Below, piece by piece: positions 1-6,097 of a stretch of DNA of 11,431 nt. Where the stretch lies: positions 1 through 11,431 of the forward strand of contig DRZW01000203.1 of assembly GCA_011380105.1 (NCBI GenBank). The letters are read 5' to 3'. The position numbers and the translations under genes were made by a program. Position 1 is the first letter of the stretch. Every line of letters begins with the position of its first letter. Origin of the DNA: Halothiobacillaceae bacterium (GTDB lineage: Bacteria > Pseudomonadota > Gammaproteobacteria > Halothiobacillales > Halothiobacillaceae). The notes under the pieces were generated by a model, which saw only the letters and a list, made by a program, of their open reading frames with translations, searched no databases and was not told where the DNA came from.

Positions 1-195
1 ATATATATCACCGCCGTTTGCCTGTTACCTGAATTTCTCATTTTGTATTGGAACGTTCCGTTTTACTTCGGCGGTACCTCCTTGCTGATTATCGTGATTG
101 TGCTGATGGATTTCATGTCCCAAGTTCAATCGCATTTGGTTTCGCACCAATATGACAGTCTGGTTAGAAAGTCTCACTTTAAGAATGGGCTTTAG
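1..195 (+). CDS. secY: Protein translocase subunit SecY, C-terminal end (5' part outside window)
   Basis: This is the last 64 codons of an open frame that enters from the left edge and stops at TAG 193-195. SecY is the central channel subunit of the inner-membrane SecYEG translocon. The visible part matches the end of bacterial SecY: a hydrophobic segment, the conserved stretch WNVPFYFGGTSLLI, the last transmembrane helix ending in VLMDFMSQVQ, and a short basic cytoplasmic tail (RKSHFKNGL). Its position just before rpsM is the usual junction of the spc and alpha ribosomal operons. Identification is firm from the motif and context. The gene is partial only because the window starts inside it. 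Confidence 0.96.
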   Translation: MYITAVCLLPEFLILYWNVPFYFGGTSLLIIVIVLMDFMSQVQSHLVSHQYDSLVRKSHFKNGL

Positions 196-224
196 GCTAA
201 AGATTTAAATAACTTGCTAATTAC

Positions 225-257
225 AGCGCGATATGGTAGCTTATTGCGCTCTTTTTT
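225..257 (+). terminator. Terminator-like or attenuator hairpin between secY and rpsM
   Basis: Bases 225-233 (AGCGCGATA) pair with 242-250 (TATTGCGCT), giving nine pairs including one G-T wobble, around an 8-base loop. One C and a run of six T follow (252-257). This is the layout of an intrinsic terminator. The rpsM ribosome-binding sequence (GGGGTG, 258-263) begins directly after the T-run, leaving no room for a promoter between the hairpin and rpsM. It could be a partial terminator or attenuator, or a translational control structure for the alpha operon. Its activity is inferred only from sequence. Confidence 0.6.
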
Positions 258-272
258 GGGGTGAAAAAAACG

Positions 273-629
273 ATGGCACGTATTGCAGGGATTAATATTC
301 CCGTTCAAAAACATGTGGTAATTGGTCTGACGTCTATTTATGGTATCGGCCCGACTACTGCTAAATTAATTTGTGAAGCCGCGGGCGTACCGACTGATCG
401 TAAAGTGCGTGATCTCAGTGAGTCTGAGGTCGAATCACTGCGTTCAGAGGTAGCTAAATACACCACTGAGGGTGATTTGCGCCGTGAAGTCTCGATGAAC
501 ATCAAGCGTTTGATGGATCTCGGTTGCTATCGCGGCCTACGTCACCGTCGCGGTTTGCCGGTTCGTGGCCAGCGTACACAAACTAATGCACGGACTCGTA
601 AAGGTCCGCGTCGCCTGGTTAAGCGTTAA
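273..629 (+). CDS. rpsM: 30S ribosomal protein S13
   Basis: S13 sits in the head of the small ribosomal subunit, contacting 16S rRNA, the P-site tRNA and the bridge to the 50S subunit. The 118-residue product starts [10 protein letters not shown] and ends in the very basic tail typical of the family ([17 protein letters not shown] near the C-terminus); E. coli S13 is also 118 residues. I chose ATG 273. An in-frame GTG at 261 would add MKKT, but it overlaps the purine-rich stretch GGGGTG (258-263), which is well placed as the ribosome-binding site for 273. It is the first gene of the alpha operon, followed by rpsK after 38 bp. In E. coli this is the site where S4 represses the operon by binding the leader mRNA. 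The leader here is short and dominated by the terminator-like hairpin. Confidence 0.97.
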   Translation: MARIAGINIPVQKHVVIGLTSIYGIGPTTAKLICEAAGVPTDRKVRDLSESEVESLRSEVAKYTTEGDLRREVSMNIKRLMDLGCYRGLRHRRGLPVRGQRTQTNARTRKGPRRLVKR

Positions 630-639
630 TCAGGCTTAA

Positions 640-657
640 TATTCGCAACGAATAGGA
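640..657 (+). promoter_or_regulatory. Small hairpin touching the rpsK ribosome-binding site
   Basis: TATTCG (640-645) and CGAATA (649-654) form a perfect 6-bp stem with a 3-base loop. The Shine-Dalgarno sequence AGGA (654-657) begins at the last base of the stem, and rpsK starts at 668. This could modulate or couple translation of rpsM and rpsK. The structure is small and may be accidental. Confidence 0.25.
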
Positions 658-667
658 TAATCTATTA

Positions 668-1054
668 ATGGCAAAAGCAACTCCAACCCGTAAAAAGGTT
701 AAACGCGTAGTAACCGATGCCGTGGCTCATATTCACGCATCGTTTAACAACACGATTGTTACGATTACTGATCGTCAGGGCAACACGTTAAGCTGGGCAA
801 CTGCCGGTGGTTCGGGGTTTCGTGGTTCGCGTAAATCTACCCCGTTTGCAGCTCAGGTTGCCGCCGAGCGAGCCGGTGAGGCCGCGAAGGCATACGGCGT
901 TAAAAACGTTGATGTTGAAGTAAAGGGCCCGGGGCCGGGTCGTGAGTCAACCATCCGTGCATTAAACGCTATCGGTTTTAAAATCGGTGTCATTACCGAT
1001 GTAACGCCGATTCCGCACAATGGATGCCGTCCGCCTAAGAAACGTCGCGTTTAA
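668..1054 (+). CDS. rpsK: 30S ribosomal protein S11
   Basis: S11 is a platform protein of the 30S subunit, near the mRNA exit region and helices 23-24 of 16S rRNA. The 128-residue product has the family hallmarks: a basic N-terminus, the [11 protein letters not shown] core strand, the [16 protein letters not shown] segment, KGPGPGRES, and the ending [17 protein letters not shown]. coli S11 is 129 residues. The start ATG is supported by AGGA at 654-657. It lies between rpsM and rpsD in conserved order with short spacers, so it is expected to be co-transcribed with the whole alpha operon. No oddities were seen. Confidence 0.98.
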   Translation: MAKATPTRKKVKRVVTDAVAHIHASFNNTIVTITDRQGNTLSWATAGGSGFRGSRKSTPFAAQVAAERAGEAAKAYGVKNVDVEVKGPGPGRESTIRALNAIGFKIGVITDVTPIPHNGCRPPKKRRV

Positions 1055-1086
1055 GTCGCGCTTATTCTCAAGGAGAACTCAAGATT

Positions 1087-1710
1087 ATGGCTCGATATAT
1101 TGGTCCTACCTGCAAGTTAGCGCGCCGCGAAGGCACTGACCTTTTTTTGAAATCCGGTGTTCGCTCGCTGGAAGATAAATGTCATCTTGACCGCGCCCCC
1201 GGTCAACACGGCGCTAATCGCCGCCAGAAAGTCTCTGACTATGGTTTGCAGTTACGTGAAAAACAAAAACTGCGTCGCACCTATGGTGTCCTAGAGCGTC
1301 AGTTCCGTAACTACTATAAAAAAGCAGCTAAATTAAAAGGTTCTACCGGTGAGAACCTGCTTCAACTGCTCGAATGCCGACTCGATAACGTCGTCTACCG
1401 GATGGGCTTTGGCTCGACCCGCGCAGAAGCACGTCAGTTAGTATCGCATCGCTGCATTACTGTTAATGGTGAAGTCGTTAATATTCCGTCTTACCAAGTG
1501 CGTGCTGGTGATGAGATTGCTGTTCGTGAGAAGTCGAAAAAGCAACAGCGCATTCAAGATGCCCTTGAACTGGCTGCACAGCGTGAAGATGTCCATTGGG
1601 TGACGGTTGATTCCAAGAAAATGCAAGGCACATTCAAGGCCCTGCCCGTTCGTGAAGATCTCCCTGCTGAGATTAACGAATCACTCGTAGTCGAGCTTTA
1701 CTCGAAGTAA
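1087..1710 (+). CDS. rpsD: 30S ribosomal protein S4
   Basis: S4 is a primary 16S rRNA-binding protein that nucleates assembly of the 30S body and helps decoding accuracy. In E. coli it also represses the alpha operon by binding the rpsM leader. The 207-residue product (E. coli 206) begins MARYIGP, carries the conserved APGQHG and [12 protein letters not shown] segments, an S4-type RNA-binding fold around residues 95-160 ([12 protein letters not shown]...[15 protein letters not shown]) and ends LVVELYSK. Of the four cysteines that bind zinc in some bacterial S4 proteins, only C9 and C32 remain, so this is the zinc-free type. AAGGAG (1070-1075) supports the start. It is the third gene of the operon, 19 bp before rpoA. 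Confidence 0.98.
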   Translation: MARYIGPTCKLARREGTDLFLKSGVRSLEDKCHLDRAPGQHGANRRQKVSDYGLQLREKQKLRRTYGVLERQFRNYYKKAAKLKGSTGENLLQLLECRLDNVVYRMGFGSTRAEARQLVSHRCITVNGEVVNIPSYQVRAGDEIAVREKSKKQQRIQDALELAAQREDVHWVTVDSKKMQGTFKALPVREDLPAEINESLVVELYSK

Positions 1711-1729
1711 TCCTATCCGGGGGTGTTGA

Positions 1730-2725
1730 ATGCAACTTGGTTCCACAGAACTGCTCAAGCCGCGTTTGGTTGATGTCGATGCAACCGACGAGACCCACGC
1801 GCGGGTTGTGCTCGAGCCACTTGAGCGTGGCTTTGGTTATACCATTGGCAACGCGTTGCGTCGTATTCTGCTGTCATCTATTCCGGGTGTTTCGGTTACC
1901 GAGGCCGAGATTGAAGGCATTTTGCATGAATACAGCTGCATTGAAGGCGTTCAGGAGGATGTCCTTGAGATTCTCCTGAACCTGAAAGGTCTTTCAGTCA
2001 TATTGCATGGCCGTGATGAAGCTACGCTTTCGATCAAAAAAACCGGCTCATGCACTGTGACGGCAGCGGATATCAAAGCTGATCATTCGGTTGAGATTGT
2101 CAACCCGGATCATGTTATTGCCACCTTGCGTGAAGGCGCTGAGTTGAACATGACCTTTAAGGTGGAGCGTGGTATGGGTTATGTTCCGGCAAGCGCTCGC
2201 CGTGAAGAAACCGAAAACACGGTTGGCAAACTGCTGGTTGATGCATCGTTTTCCCCAATGCGTCGTGTTGCCTACTATGTTGAGCGTGCACGGGTTGAAC
2301 AGCGTACTGATTTGGATTCACTGGTTCTCGATATCGAGACTAATGGATCGATTTCAGCCGAGGATGCAATTCGCCAGGCTGCTGGAATTTTGGTCGATCA
2401 GCTCTCTGTATTGGTTGATCTTAAAGCAGAGAAGGCCGAACCGGTTGAAGAAGAACAACCAGCCGTTGATCCGATCTTACTGCGTCCGGTAGACGACCTT
2501 GAATTGACTGTGCGTTCTGCAAATTGCTTGAAAGCAGAAAATATTAATTACATTGGCGATCTTATCCAGCGTACGGAAATTGAGCTATTAAAAACGCCAA
2601 ACCTGGGCAAGAAATCACTTACCGAAATCAAAGATGTTTTGGCAAAGAAAGGTTTATCACTGGGGCAAAAGCTCGAGAACTGGCCGCCTGCTGAACTGCA
2701 GAATCTTTCCGAAACCAAAATTTAA
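1730..2725 (+). CDS. rpoA: DNA-directed RNA polymerase subunit alpha
   Basis: The alpha subunit dimerises to start RNA polymerase assembly and uses its C-terminal domain to contact UP elements and activators. The 331-residue product (E. coli 329) has the N-terminal domain with [23 protein letters not shown] (about 28-50) and the [16 protein letters not shown] dimer/beta-contact region, then a linker rich in Glu (about 235-250), then the C-terminal domain. Within that domain R262, N265 and K268 correspond to the E. coli DNA-contact residues R265, N268 and K271, and the helix-hairpin-helix part [16 protein letters not shown] follows. The start is preceded by a purine-rich GGGGGTG (1719-1725). 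It is fourth in the alpha operon and appears complete and unremarkable. Confidence 0.99.
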   Translation: MQLGSTELLKPRLVDVDATDETHARVVLEPLERGFGYTIGNALRRILLSSIPGVSVTEAEIEGILHEYSCIEGVQEDVLEILLNLKGLSVILHGRDEATLSIKKTGSCTVTAADIKADHSVEIVNPDHVIATLREGAELNMTFKVERGMGYVPASARREETENTVGKLLVDASFSPMRRVAYYVERARVEQRTDLDSLVLDIETNGSISAEDAIRQAAGILVDQLSVLVDLKAEKAEPVEEEQPAVDPILLRPVDDLELTVRSANCLKAENINYIGDLIQRTEIELLKTPNLGKKSLTEIKDVLAKKGLSLGQKLENWPPAELQNLSETKI

Positions 2726-2745
2726 TATTTACAGGAGTATCTGAC

Positions 2746-3150
2746 ATGCGTCACCGTCATTCCGGACGTCAGTTAGGTCGTAATTCCAGCCAGCGTAAAG
2801 CGTTAATGCGTTCGCTTTCTCTGGCGTTGATTGAGCACGAGGTAATTAAAACCACCGTGCCCAAGGCTAAAGAATTGCGTCGCGTTATCGAGCCGTTAAT
2901 TACACTGGCTAAGCAAGATACGGTTCATGCTCGCCGTCGTGCTTTTGCAAAATTAGGCGATCAAGCTGCAGTAGCCCGGTTGTTTAATGAGCTTGGCCCA
3001 CGCTTTAGTGAGCGCAATGGTGGTTATGTCCGTATTTTGAAATGCGGTTATCGAGCGGGTGATGCCGCACCAATGGCCTATATTGAGTTCGTTGAACGTG
3101 CCGAATCGGCGCCAGCCCAGGAAGAACCTGAAGCTGAAACGGCTCAGTAA
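2746..3150 (+). CDS. rplQ: 50S ribosomal protein L17
   Basis: L17 is a large-subunit protein near the peptide exit tunnel. The 134-residue product starts [24 protein letters not shown], the nearly invariant N-terminus of the family, and contains [36 protein letters not shown]. coli L17 is 127 residues. The extra length is an acidic, Ala/Glu-rich tail ([11 protein letters not shown]), a common variable feature. AGGAG (2732-2736) gives a strong ribosome-binding site 9 bases before ATG. It is the last gene of the alpha operon and is followed 15 bp later by an intrinsic terminator. Confidence 0.98.
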   Translation: MRHRHSGRQLGRNSSQRKALMRSLSLALIEHEVIKTTVPKAKELRRVIEPLITLAKQDTVHARRRAFAKLGDQAAVARLFNELGPRFSERNGGYVRILKCGYRAGDAAPMAYIEFVERAESAPAQEEPEAETAQ

Positions 3151-3165
3151 TCAACATTAACCTTC

Positions 3166-3189
3166 AGCCGGCTTTGAGCCGGCTTTTTT
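3166..3189 (+). terminator. Intrinsic terminator of the alpha operon
   Basis: AGCCGGC (3166-3172) pairs perfectly with GCCGGCT (3178-3184) around a 5-base loop, and a T-run reaches 3189. It lies 15 bp past the rplQ stop, the expected end of the alpha operon transcript. Confidence 0.92.
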
Positions 3190-3224
3190 GTGCATGAAAT
3201 TTTTTGAACCCATGTGGGGTGTAT

Positions 3225-3253
3225 TAGTCACACCGAAGCAATTAAGGTATTAA
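3225..3253 (+). promoter_or_regulatory. Candidate sigma-70 promoter for the Gln-rich exported protein gene
   Basis: TAGTCA (3225-3230) and TATTAA (3248-3253) are 17 bp apart, and each matches four of six consensus positions. The gene behind the terminator at 3166-3189 needs its own promoter, so one is expected here. Two weak dyads lie nearby: GGTGT (3218-3222) with ACACC (3230-3234), and AACGA (3253-3257) with TCGTT (3262-3266). Both may be chance. Confidence 0.25.
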
Positions 3254-3300
3254 ACGAAATATCGTTAATGCTGCTTTTTTTTCACCCATTAGGAGTGTAT

Positions 3301-3927
3301 ATGTCCTTTAAGTCCAATTCGGTACGCAAAACCGCACTTTCTGCCGCACTTGTTGCCACTGGTGTGTTCGCAGCTGGTCAGGCGATGGCTTTCGGCCAAG
3401 GTGGTGGTGCCCAGATGCAACAGGTTCAGCCGCAAATGAGTCCGGAACAGGAGCAGTTGATCGCTGAATTCCAGCAAGTCCAGCAAGAGCTGCACCAAAC
3501 CCAGCAACAACTGGGCTCTTTGGAAGAGCAAGCTTATCAGCAAAACAGTGATCTCAATGCCAAGCGGGAGCAACTGCGCAACGCGATAACCGAGAAGATG
3601 AGCTCCGGGGGTTACGATGCCGAGGCTGAATTTAATAAGCTGCAAGCAACCGTTGAGCAGTATCAACAGCCGGGTGCCGAGCCGTCACAGGAAGAAATCC
3701 TAGCTTTCCAAGAACGCCAGCAAGAATTTGAAATGCGTCAACAACAAGCCTTTGAAGACCAGCAGGTTCAGCAGTTGGCCGCAGAACTGCGCGACGACGT
3801 TCGCCAAGAGATGGTCAATATTGATCCTTCCGCAGAGCAATTGTTCGCTCAATTGGAAGTGAAACAGCGAGAATTACAGCAATTGCGCGAGCGTGCCATG
3901 AATATGGGCGGGTTTATGCAACGGTAA
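3301..3927 (+). CDS. Exported glutamine-rich coiled-coil protein of unknown function
   Basis: I do not recognise this 208-residue protein. The start at ATG 3301 is supported by AGGAG at 3291-3295. A longer in-frame GTG start at 3214 would put extra residues before an obvious signal peptide. Residues 1-30 look like a Sec signal: basic N-region (KSNSVRK), hydrophobic core (ALSAALVATGVFAA), and cleavage predicted after AMA (28-30). The mature part of 178 residues contains 42 Gln by my count, many Glu/Leu/Arg, no Cys and no Trp. It has a Gly/Gln-rich start and long heptad-like stretches (for example LHQTQQQLGSLEEQ and VKQRELQQLRERA) pointing to helical coiled coil. No lipobox or further membrane helix is seen, so a periplasmic location is likely. 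It superficially resembles helical periplasmic chaperone-like proteins (Spy/CpxP type) in size and helicity, but no family motif such as LTxxQ was found. It is monocistronic between two terminators. Confidence 0.85.
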   Translation: MSFKSNSVRKTALSAALVATGVFAAGQAMAFGQGGGAQMQQVQPQMSPEQEQLIAEFQQVQQELHQTQQQLGSLEEQAYQQNSDLNAKREQLRNAITEKMSSGGYDAEAEFNKLQATVEQYQQPGAEPSQEEILAFQERQQEFEMRQQQAFEDQQVQQLAAELRDDVRQEMVNIDPSAEQLFAQLEVKQRELQQLRERAMNMGGFMQR

Positions 3928-3939
3928 TTGATACCCTCG

Positions 3940-3947
3940 CCCCCCCC
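3940..3947. repeat. Run of eight C
   Basis: An uninterrupted stretch of eight C lies in the 47-bp gap between the Gln-rich protein gene and uvrB, which end facing each other. Such runs can slip during replication or be miscounted in sequencing. It is outside both reading frames. Confidence 0.9.
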
Positions 3948-3952
3948 TTACT

Positions 3953-3976
3953 ACCCGCCACATCGGCGGGTTTTTT
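3953..3976 (+). terminator. Intrinsic terminator of the Gln-rich protein gene
   Basis: ACCCGCC (3953-3959) pairs with GGCGGGT (3965-3971) around a 5-base loop, followed by six T (3971-3976). The T-run overlaps the first bases of the convergent uvrB stop codon (3975-3977). Read on the - strand the stem is preceded by A residues and not followed by a T-run, so it acts best for the + strand gene. Confidence 0.88.
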
Positions 3977-5996
3977 ACTGTCTGGCAAATTGTTCTTTAA
4001 GACGTATTAGTTGGTCACGGACTTCGGCAGCAGCTTCAAATTCCATGTCCCGGGCATATTGATGCATTTTATTTTCAAGGTCTTTAATTTGCTGAGCGGC
4101 CTTTTTCGGATTGGCTGATAATTCTGTATTTGTTTTTGTTTCACTGATGCTAGTTTTTTGGCGTTTTTGCTTACTTCCGGGGATGCGACCTTCACCGGAT
4201 TCAAGAATATCCTCTACTGATTTTTCAATTCCTTTTGGGGTGATGCCGTGGCGCATGTTGTACTCAATTTGCTTGGCACGCCTGCGTTCGGTTTCATCGA
4301 TCGCGTTGCGCATCGCTGGGGTGATGGTGTCGGCATATAAAATCGCTTTACCTTCTAGATTGCGAGCCGCACGGCCAATGGTCTGAATCAATGAACGTTC
4401 AGAGCGTAGAAACCCTTGCTTATCAGCATCGAGAATCGCGATTAATGCCACCTCAGGGATATCCAAGCCTTCGCGCAAAAGGTTGATGCCCACGAGCACG
4501 TCAAATTCGCCTAAGCGCAGATCCTGAATGATCTCTACCCGCTCGACGGTATCAATGTCGGAGTGCAGATAACGAACCCGCACGTCATGTTCGGTCAGAT
4601 AGTCGGTTAAATCTTCAGCCATGCGCTTGGTTAATACGGTAACCAGTATCCGTTGATTTTTTTGGCTACGTTCTTTTATCTCCGATAACAGGTCATCGAC
4701 CTGGCTGGCAATAGGCCGAACCTCAATCTCTGGATCGATCAGGCCGGTGGGGCGCACCACTTGTTCGGCAATTTGGTCGGAATGCTCATTTTCATAGGGC
4801 CCAGGTGTGGCCGAAACAAAAATGGTTTGCGGCATTAACCGCTCAAATTCTTCGAATTTCAGCGGGCGGTTGTCAAGCGCGGAAGGTAGCCGGAAGCCAA
4901 AGTTGACCAGATTCTCCTTGCGGGAACGATCCCCCTTATACATGCCGCCAATCTGAGGCACGGTGACGTGCGACTCATCAATAATCAACAGCGCGTCCTC
5001 AGGCAGATAATCATACAGGCAGGGTGGTGGCTCGCCCGCGGCCCGGCCCGATAGATAGCGGGAGTAGTTTTCAATCCCGTTGCAGTATCCAAGTTCCTGA
5101 ATCATCTCCAGGTCAAAGCGGGTGCGTTGCGCGAGTCGTTGGGCTTCAAGCAGCTTGTTATCCGCTTCAAATCGGGCTAGCTGGTCATCCAACTCTTGCT
5201 TGATCTGCTCGATTGCCTGCAAGAGTTGTTCACGCGGTGTTACATAGTGCGAAGAGGGGTAGACGGTGTAACGCGAAACGCGCCGCCGTATCTGCCCAGT
5301 GAGTGGATCAAAGAGGGTGATCTGCTCTACCTCATCATCGAATAGCTCAATGCGCACCGCCTCATCATCTGATTCGGCTGGATGGATATCAATCACATCA
5401 CCACGGACCCGATAGGTGCCCCGCCGAAATTCCATGTCATTGCGGGTGTACTGCATCTCGGCTAATCGTCGCAGAATTTGGCGCTGGCTGATTTGCTCGC
5501 CACGTACTAAGTGCAGAATCATCTGCAGATAAGATTGTGGATCACCCAGCCCGTAAATCGAGGATACCGTGGCGACGATGATGACATCGCGGCGTTCGAA
5601 TAACGCCTTGGTTGCTGAAAGGCGCATCTGCTCGATGTGTTCATTGACCGAAGCGTCTTTCTCAATAAATGTATCAGACGCAGGCACATAGGCCTCAGGT
5701 TGGTAGTAGTCGTAATAAGAAACAAAATATTCCACCGCGTTATTCGGAAAAAATCCTTTTAACTCACCATAAAGCTGTGCTGCTAGCGTTTTGTTAGGGG
5801 CGAGCACCAGTGCCGGGCGCTGTACTTCGCTAATCACATTGGCCATGGTGAATGTTTTGCCTGAACCGGTCACCCCGAGCAGGGTTTGATGCATCAGTCC
5901 GTCATTTAAGCCCGTCACCAAGGTTTTGATGGCCTCGGGCTGGTCGCCGGCTGGTTGAAACTTTGTATCAATTTGAAACGATTTTTTTGAGCTCAT
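3975..5996 (-). CDS. uvrB: UvrABC excinuclease subunit B
   Basis: UvrB is the damage-verifying helicase-like subunit of bacterial nucleotide excision repair. It is loaded by UvrA and recruits UvrC for incision. The 673 residues equal the E. coli length. Visible motifs are Walker A GVTGSGKT (K47), the aromatic damage-probing beta-hairpin [12 protein letters not shown] (Tyr 94, 95, 97, 98, 103), the helicase motif DESH (340-343), [18 protein letters not shown] and [24 protein letters not shown] in the second helicase domain, QTIGRAARN, and a C-terminal UVR motif (about 634-669) that binds UvrC. ATG 5996 fits the family N-terminus ([11 protein letters not shown] follows). There is no clear Shine-Dalgarno before it. 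It is divergent from rnr across 101 bp and convergent with the Gln-rich gene. No CTGT-N8-ACAG LexA box is visible upstream. Confidence 0.99.
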   Translation of the reverse strand: MSSKKSFQIDTKFQPAGDQPEAIKTLVTGLNDGLMHQTLLGVTGSGKTFTMANVISEVQRPALVLAPNKTLAAQLYGELKGFFPNNAVEYFVSYYDYYQPEAYVPASDTFIEKDASVNEHIEQMRLSATKALFERRDVIIVATVSSIYGLGDPQSYLQMILHLVRGEQISQRQILRRLAEMQYTRNDMEFRRGTYRVRGDVIDIHPAESDDEAVRIELFDDEVEQITLFDPLTGQIRRRVSRYTVYPSSHYVTPREQLLQAIEQIKQELDDQLARFEADNKLLEAQRLAQRTRFDLEMIQELGYCNGIENYSRYLSGRAAGEPPPCLYDYLPEDALLIIDESHVTVPQIGGMYKGDRSRKENLVNFGFRLPSALDNRPLKFEEFERLMPQTIFVSATPGPYENEHSDQIAEQVVRPTGLIDPEIEVRPIASQVDDLLSEIKERSQKNQRILVTVLTKRMAEDLTDYLTEHDVRVRYLHSDIDTVERVEIIQDLRLGEFDVLVGINLLREGLDIPEVALIAILDADKQGFLRSERSLIQTIGRAARNLEGKAILYADTITPAMRNAIDETERRRAKQIEYNMRHGITPKGIEKSVEDILESGEGRIPGSKQKRQKTSISETKTNTELSANPKKAAQQIKDLENKMHQYARDMEFEAAAEVRDQLIRLKEQFARQ

Positions 5997-6002
5997 TTGC
6001 TA

Positions 6003-6031
6003 AGTATATTGGCAAAAGTCGGTATTCTTCA
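6003..6031 (-). promoter_or_regulatory. Candidate uvrB promoter very close to the start codon
   Basis: On the - strand TATACT (complement of 6003-6008) matches five of six -10 positions and lies 6 bases before the uvrB ATG. A 17-bp spacer leads to a weak -35 (TGAAGA, complement of 6026-6031, three of six). Transcription from this site would start at or within a base or two of the ATG, giving a leaderless message, consistent with the missing ribosome-binding site. This is a sequence-only guess. Confidence 0.3.
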
Positions 6032-6047
6032 GCGTTTGCTTTATGAT
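6019..6047 (+). promoter_or_regulatory. Candidate rnr promoter in the uvrB-rnr divergent region
   Basis: TATGAT (6042-6047) matches five of six -10 positions. The -35 at 17-bp spacing (TCGGTA, 6019-6024) is poor, with three of six. Just downstream are two copies of GATAGA (6045-6050 and 6053-6058) at 8-bp spacing. The 101-bp gap must carry promoters for both divergent genes, so a site here is plausible, but the exact position is uncertain. Confidence 0.3.
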
Positions 6048-6097
6048 AGACGGATAGATAAATCACGAAAAAACTGTCATTTAAAGACTAGGTATCC

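Noticed and set aside
261..272. GTG start for rpsM adding MKKT
   Set aside because: The family N-terminus is MARIAG and the GTG lies inside the probable ribosome-binding stretch.
1114..1182. Zinc-binding S4
   Set aside because: Only two of the four cysteines (C9 and C32) are present, so this is the normal zinc-free form.
3214..3300. Upstream GTG start for the Gln-rich protein
   Set aside because: It would add 29 residues before a clear signal peptide, and AGGAG sits correctly in front of ATG 3301.
3289..3666. 125-codon frame on the - strand, Leu-rich
   Set aside because: It is the complement of Gln/Glu codons in the exported protein gene and has no independent support.
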